8,402 bases of DNA from Thiobacillus sp. (lineage in GTDB: Bacteria > Pseudomonadota > Gammaproteobacteria > Burkholderiales > Thiobacillaceae): contig DONB01000255.1 in the NCBI GenBank assembly GCA_003510325.1, forward strand, positions 2,155 to 10,556, given 5' to 3'. The notes beneath the pieces were generated by a model. It did not search any database, was not told the origin of the DNA, and was given only the letters and a program-made list of their open reading frames with translations. The number at the start of each line of letters is the position of its first letter. Position 1 is the first letter of the stretch. Made by a program: the position numbers and the translations under genes. Below, in pieces: positions 5,952 through 8,402 of this stretch.

Positions 5952-6260
5952 TTATTGCTGGGCGCCCGGCTTGGCGTCCGCAGGCTTCTTGGTGGCGCCG
6001 CACTTGCCTTCGCCGCACTTGCCGTCCTTCATCTTGGGGGTGTTGCCGCACTTGCCTTCCTTGGCCTTCATCTCGGCTTCCTTCTTGCCGCCGCATTTGC
6101 CTTCGACCGGTTTGGCAGCATGGTTGTCGGCCACCTGGTAGCCGGAGGACAGGCCGGACAGGGCGAAGGGGTTTTCGGCGGCCGACGCGATGGGGGCGGC
6201 GGCCATGCTGGCGACGAAGGCGGTGCCGGCAGCAGCGGCGATCAGGGACTTCTTGGACAT
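5952..6260 (-). CDS. bufA: Bufferin/HvfA-type RiPP precursor peptide with four (E/D)GKCG motifs
   Basis: A 102-residue secreted precursor. Residues 1-27 form a long Sec signal peptide (M-S-K-K, hydrophobic Ala-rich core, I-A-S-A before A28). The mature peptide begins with AENPFALSGLSSGY (28-41), a conserved element in HvfA-like precursors and a plausible recognition sequence for the maturase. The core contains four motifs, EGKCG, EGKCG, DGKCG and EGKCG, with all four cysteines of the protein at 56, 71, 82 and 87. The rest is Lys/Ala/Pro-rich and probably unstructured. Unusually for a RiPP, the precursor carries a signal peptide, as bufferins do; modification would occur in the cytoplasm before export. 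The modified peptide is expected to bind copper and protect the cell. An AGGAG 8 nt upstream of the ATG is the strongest ribosome-binding site in the operon's modifying section. Confidence 0.93.
   Translation of the reverse strand: MSKKSLIAAAAGTAFVASMAAAPIASAAENPFALSGLSSGYQVADNHAAKPVEGKCGGKKEAEMKAKEGKCGNTPKMKDGKCGEGKCGATKKPADAKPGAQQ
5997..6104 (-). repeat. Four 15-nt direct repeats encoding the bufferin cysteine motifs
   Basis: The unit GAAGGCAAGTGCGGC (minus strand) encodes E-G-K-C-G. Copies lie at 6104-6090 (one change), 6059-6045 (exact), 6026-6012 (one change, giving Asp) and 6011-5997 (exact). The last two copies are directly adjacent, the others separated by 30 and 18 nt. The codons are conserved as well as the residues, which suggests growth of the core by duplication. 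Confidence 0.92.
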
Positions 6261-6268
6261 GGTGATCT

Positions 6269-6273
6269 CTCCT
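6269..6273 (-). promoter_or_regulatory. Strong ribosome binding site of bufA
   Basis: AGGAG lies 8 nt before the bufA ATG at 6260. It fixes the start and suggests high peptide output compared with the weakly initiated bufB and bufC. Confidence 0.8.
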
Positions 6274-6292
6274 AACAGGTTGAACGACGGTC

Positions 6293-6313
6293 AAAATGCC
6301 GGACGAATCCGGC
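6293..6313 (-). terminator. Hairpin with TTCG loop and short T-run between anti-sigma gene and bufA
   Basis: On the minus strand GCCGGA (6313-6308) and TCCGGC (6303-6298) form a perfect 6-bp stem closed by a TTCG tetraloop, followed by A and TTTT (6297-6293). It begins 14 nt after the anti-sigma stop. The T-run is short, so it may be a partial terminator, an mRNA processing or stability hairpin that sets the ratio of regulator to peptide mRNA, or both. A separate bufA promoter overlapping it (TTGCAA near 6319-6324 read leftward) cannot be excluded. Confidence 0.55.
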
Positions 6314-6327
6314 GTGTTGCAAAAGGC

Positions 6328-6585
6328 TCACGAGCCGAGCTTTTTCTGCAATTCGCTTGCGATGCGTTGCCGGGCTTCGGGAGCGAGTCCCGGCGCGTCA
6401 TCGTCCGCCGCCGTTTCCAGGCGAAACAGGCGGCGCATTTCCTGCAACTGCAAGTTGAAACGGGCGCAGTTTTCGCAAATGGCGAGGTGCAAGCGCAAGC
6501 CCATGCGGCTGGAAAGCGGCAGCCGTTCGTCCATGGCGCGCGAAGCGAGTTCCGTTGCATCCTTGCACGTCGGCATCCATTTCAT
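6328..6585 (-). CDS. Zinc-binding (ZAS/zf-HC2-type) cytoplasmic anti-sigma factor
   Basis: An 85-residue protein with no membrane segment. It carries the anti-sigma zinc motif H33-x3-C37-x2-C40 (HLAICENC) and an upstream C7 that can serve as the fourth ligand. The helical remainder (LQLQEMRRLFRLE) resembles small zf-HC2 anti-sigma factors. Its ATG overlaps the sigma stop as ATGA, which implies coupled, matched synthesis; I preferred this start to in-frame ones further upstream for that reason. By family knowledge it would hold the sigma factor inactive until its zinc-thiol centre is disturbed by oxidants or thiophilic metals. Copper as the direct signal is inference. Confidence 0.85.
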   Translation of the reverse strand: MKWMPTCKDATELASRAMDERLPLSSRMGLRLHLAICENCARFNLQLQEMRRLFRLETAADDDAPGLAPEARQRIASELQKKLGS

Positions 6586-7148
6586 GTGGCACCCGCTTTC
6601 GAAAACCCGTTCAACTCCAGGCACCGGCGCATGAACACGCGTGCCCGATGCAGCAGTACCCAGCAGTTGGTCGGGGTGATATCCAGTTCCTTACAGATTT
6701 CTTCGGTTTCCATGCCGGCCACCTCGCGCAGGCTGAAAACCTGGGCCATCACCGGCTTCAGACGGTCGGCGCATTCGTCGAGCACGCGCCGCAGCTGGCC
6801 CAGTTCCGCCTCGGCCTGCGGGTTGCCCCAGGGCCGCAGCGGTTCGGCCCAGTGGCCGTCCCGCTGGAACAGGCTGTCGATTGCTTCCTCGCCCTCGGTG
6901 TCGCGCGGAATTTCGACCTCGCGCACGTTGCGCCGGATCAGGTCGACGATCTTGTGCTTGAGAATGCCGGTGAGCCAGGTACGCGGGCTGGCGTCGCCCG
7001 TGTAGCGGGCCTGTGCCGAGAGGGCGGCGAGCAGGGTTTCCTGCACCGCGTCCTCGGCCAGTTCGTCGGAATGCAGCTGGTGACGCGCCACGCGGAACAG
7101 GTAGTCGCCGTGGTCGGTCAGCCAGGTATGTGCATCGAGCGTGTTCAT
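6582..7148 (-). CDS. ECF-type RNA polymerase sigma-70 family factor controlling the bufferin operon
   Basis: A 188-residue sigma factor. Region 2 spans about 12-75 (DYLFRVARHQL; DELAEDAVQETLLAAL; PRTWLTGILKHKIVDLIRR). Region 4 spans about 120-175 with a helix-turn-helix (METEEICKELDITPTNCWVLLHRAR). The linker has the H-W-A-E-P-L-R-P-W-G-N-P element, which I associate with the subgroup annotated as TIGR02943-type sigma factors that travel with small zf-HC2 proteins. I chose the ATG at 7148 because GGAGG stands 8 nt upstream; the in-frame ATG at 7175 has none. It is the first gene of the five-gene unit, and likely targets are its own operon and possibly other stress genes. A promoter recognised by this factor could not be identified with confidence. 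Confidence 0.92.
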   Translation of the reverse strand: MNTLDAHTWLTDHGDYLFRVARHQLHSDELAEDAVQETLLAALSAQARYTGDASPRTWLTGILKHKIVDLIRRNVREVEIPRDTEGEEAIDSLFQRDGHWAEPLRPWGNPQAEAELGQLRRVLDECADRLKPVMAQVFSLREVAGMETEEICKELDITPTNCWVLLHRARVFMRRCLELNGFSKAGAT

Positions 7149-7156
7149 TGAGGGAT

Positions 7157-7161
7157 CCTCC
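7157..7161 (-). promoter_or_regulatory. Ribosome binding site of the ECF sigma gene
   Basis: GGAGG lies 8 nt before the ATG at 7148 and decides between that start and the longer reading from 7175. Confidence 0.8.
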
Positions 7162-7184
7162 GCTGCATGACGCAAGGTGCGGGC

Positions 7185-7213
7185 ACTTTAGAGGCAGTCG
7201 CGCGAAGCGGCAA
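7185..7213 (-). promoter_or_regulatory. Candidate sigma-70 promoter of the sigma/bufferin operon
   Basis: Read leftward, TTGCCG (7213-7208) and TAAAGT (7190-7185) are 17 bp apart and each matches the consensus at 4/6. The start would fall near 7178, giving a leader of about 30 nt. An ECF-type autoregulated promoter may overlap it, but I could not define one. Confidence 0.45.
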
Positions 7214-7221
7214 CTGCGGCT

Positions 7222-7250
7222 CTTGAAATGCGGGCGGGCCCACCCCAGAT
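7222..7250 (+). promoter_or_regulatory. Sigma-32 (RpoH) heat-shock promoter of hsp20
   Basis: CTTGAAA (7222-7228), a 14-bp spacer and CCCCAGAT (7243-7250) fit the sigma-32 consensus CTTGAAA-N13-15-CCCCATNT with one mismatch outside the core. The start would fall near 7257, about 34 nt before the coding region. The -35 lies 9 bp from the -35 of the candidate divergent promoter. Confidence 0.85.
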
Positions 7251-7290
7251 CATATCCATCGCATTGTTCGTCAACCTGAAGGAGGACATG

Positions 7291-7713
7291 ATGGCCCATA
7301 TCAGCCGCTACGACCCGCTCGAAACGACCGACCCGCTGGACACCCTGTTCCGCGGCTTTTTCCGCCCGGTGCAGATGGGCAAGGAGATGCCGCAGATCCG
7401 CATGGACGTGAGAGAGGGCGAAAAAGCCTACGCCGTCCACGCCGATATTCCGGGCGTCGCCAAGGACGACATCCAGGTCACCCTCGACGGCAACACCGTG
7501 TCGATCAGCGCCGAGGTGAAAAAAGATGCCGAGCAGAAGGACGGCGAAAGGGTGCTGCGGCGCGAACGCCATGTCGGCCGCGTCAGCCGCAGCTTCGCGC
7601 TGGAGCAGGAAGTGGACGAGGCCAGTGCCAGCGCCCGCTACCAGGACGGGGTGCTGGAGCTGGTGCTGCCGAAAAAGGCAGCGGCCGCCGCCCGGCGCCT
7701 GGCCGTGCAGTAA
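7291..7713 (+). CDS. hsp20: Hsp20 family small heat-shock protein
   Basis: A 140-residue ATP-independent holdase chaperone that binds unfolding proteins as large oligomers in the cytoplasm. The alpha-crystallin domain runs from about residue 35 to 128, with A-D-I-P-G-V (51-56) and the signature A-R-Y-x-D-G-V-L-E-L-V-L-P-K (115-128). The C-terminal tail ends R-L-A-V-Q, whose L-x-V is an acceptable form of the I/L-x-I/V oligomerisation motif. The N-terminal arm is short (about 34 residues), with F-R-G-F-F-R. AAGGAGG (7279-7285) leaves 5 nt to the ATG at 7291 and only 2 nt to the tandem ATG at 7288, so I prefer 7291. A sigma-32 promoter precedes it and a strong terminator follows, so it is monocistronic. 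A link to the bufferin operon beyond sharing the divergent region is not supported. Confidence 0.95.
   Translation: MAHISRYDPLETTDPLDTLFRGFFRPVQMGKEMPQIRMDVREGEKAYAVHADIPGVAKDDIQVTLDGNTVSISAEVKKDAEQKDGERVLRRERHVGRVSRSFALEQEVDEASASARYQDGVLELVLPKKAAAAARRLAVQ

Positions 7714-8402
<689 letters not shown>

Noticed and set aside
5997..6104. Short regular repeats as a CRISPR-like array
   Set aside because: The repeats are 15 nt, in frame, irregularly spaced and code for a peptide motif inside a gene.
6190..7005. Plus-strand open frame (271 codons) opposite the sigma/anti-sigma genes
   Set aside because: It covers the regulators and the 5' end of bufA in antisense, has no ribosome-binding site, and shows no domain.
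7150..7160. Palindrome GAGGGATCCTC at the sigma-gene ribosome binding site as an operator
   Set aside because: It is short, contains the Shine-Dalgarno and a chance GGATCC, and has no second copy nearby.

Overview
The window is GC-rich, densely packed proteobacterial chromosome. I infer a betaproteobacterium (Nitrosomonadales/Burkholderiales-like) from the codon use, the RegB/RegA redox pair, the ECF sigma/bufferin operon architecture and an hsp20-argB edge. No direct taxonomic marker is present. There is no rRNA, tRNA, CRISPR array or insertion sequence. Nearly all sequence is coding, and the longest gene-free stretch is 247 bp (1612-1858).

Layout. (1) 1-1611, minus strand: a RegBA/PrrBA/RoxSR-type two-component operon, with the kinase first and the regulator second (ATGA overlap; the regulator is cut by the window edge). 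(2) 1612-1858: a divergent intergenic region with a RegR-box-like palindrome, a candidate promoter, a clear rightward intrinsic terminator and a run of RNA-capable hairpins, all upstream of the next gene. (3) 1859-4361, plus strand: a two-gene copper-acquisition operon, made of an OprC/NosA-type TonB-dependent copper receptor with its Cys/Met and His/Met ligands and a periplasmic PCuAC copper chaperone with a perfect H-x10-M-x21-H-x-M motif. (4) 7148-4358, minus strand: a five-gene operon reading ECF sigma factor, zinc-binding (ZAS-type) anti-sigma factor, bufferin/HvfA precursor peptide with four (E/D)GKCG motifs, DUF692/MNIO enzyme (BufB/HvfB) and DUF2063 partner (BufC/HvfC). This is a RiPP system whose modified cysteines are reported to bind copper. 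(5) 7222-7757, plus strand: an Hsp20 small heat-shock protein with a near-consensus sigma-32 promoter and a strong terminator. (6) 7795-8402, plus strand: the first 202 codons of argB (acetylglutamate kinase).

How it fits together. Two copper systems of apparently opposite purpose face each other tail to tail: high-affinity copper import and delivery on the plus strand, and a copper-sequestering modified peptide under its own ECF sigma/anti-sigma switch on the minus strand. Their stop codons interlock in one CTAG tetranucleotide, with no visible terminator on either side. The RegB/RegA redox pair next door belongs to a family that controls respiratory oxidases, the main clients of PCuAC-delivered copper. 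The locus therefore reads as a copper/redox homeostasis island. The bufferin operon is the most notable system here. The structured, terminator-containing leader of the copper receptor gene is the most notable regulatory signal I could not assign to a known class.
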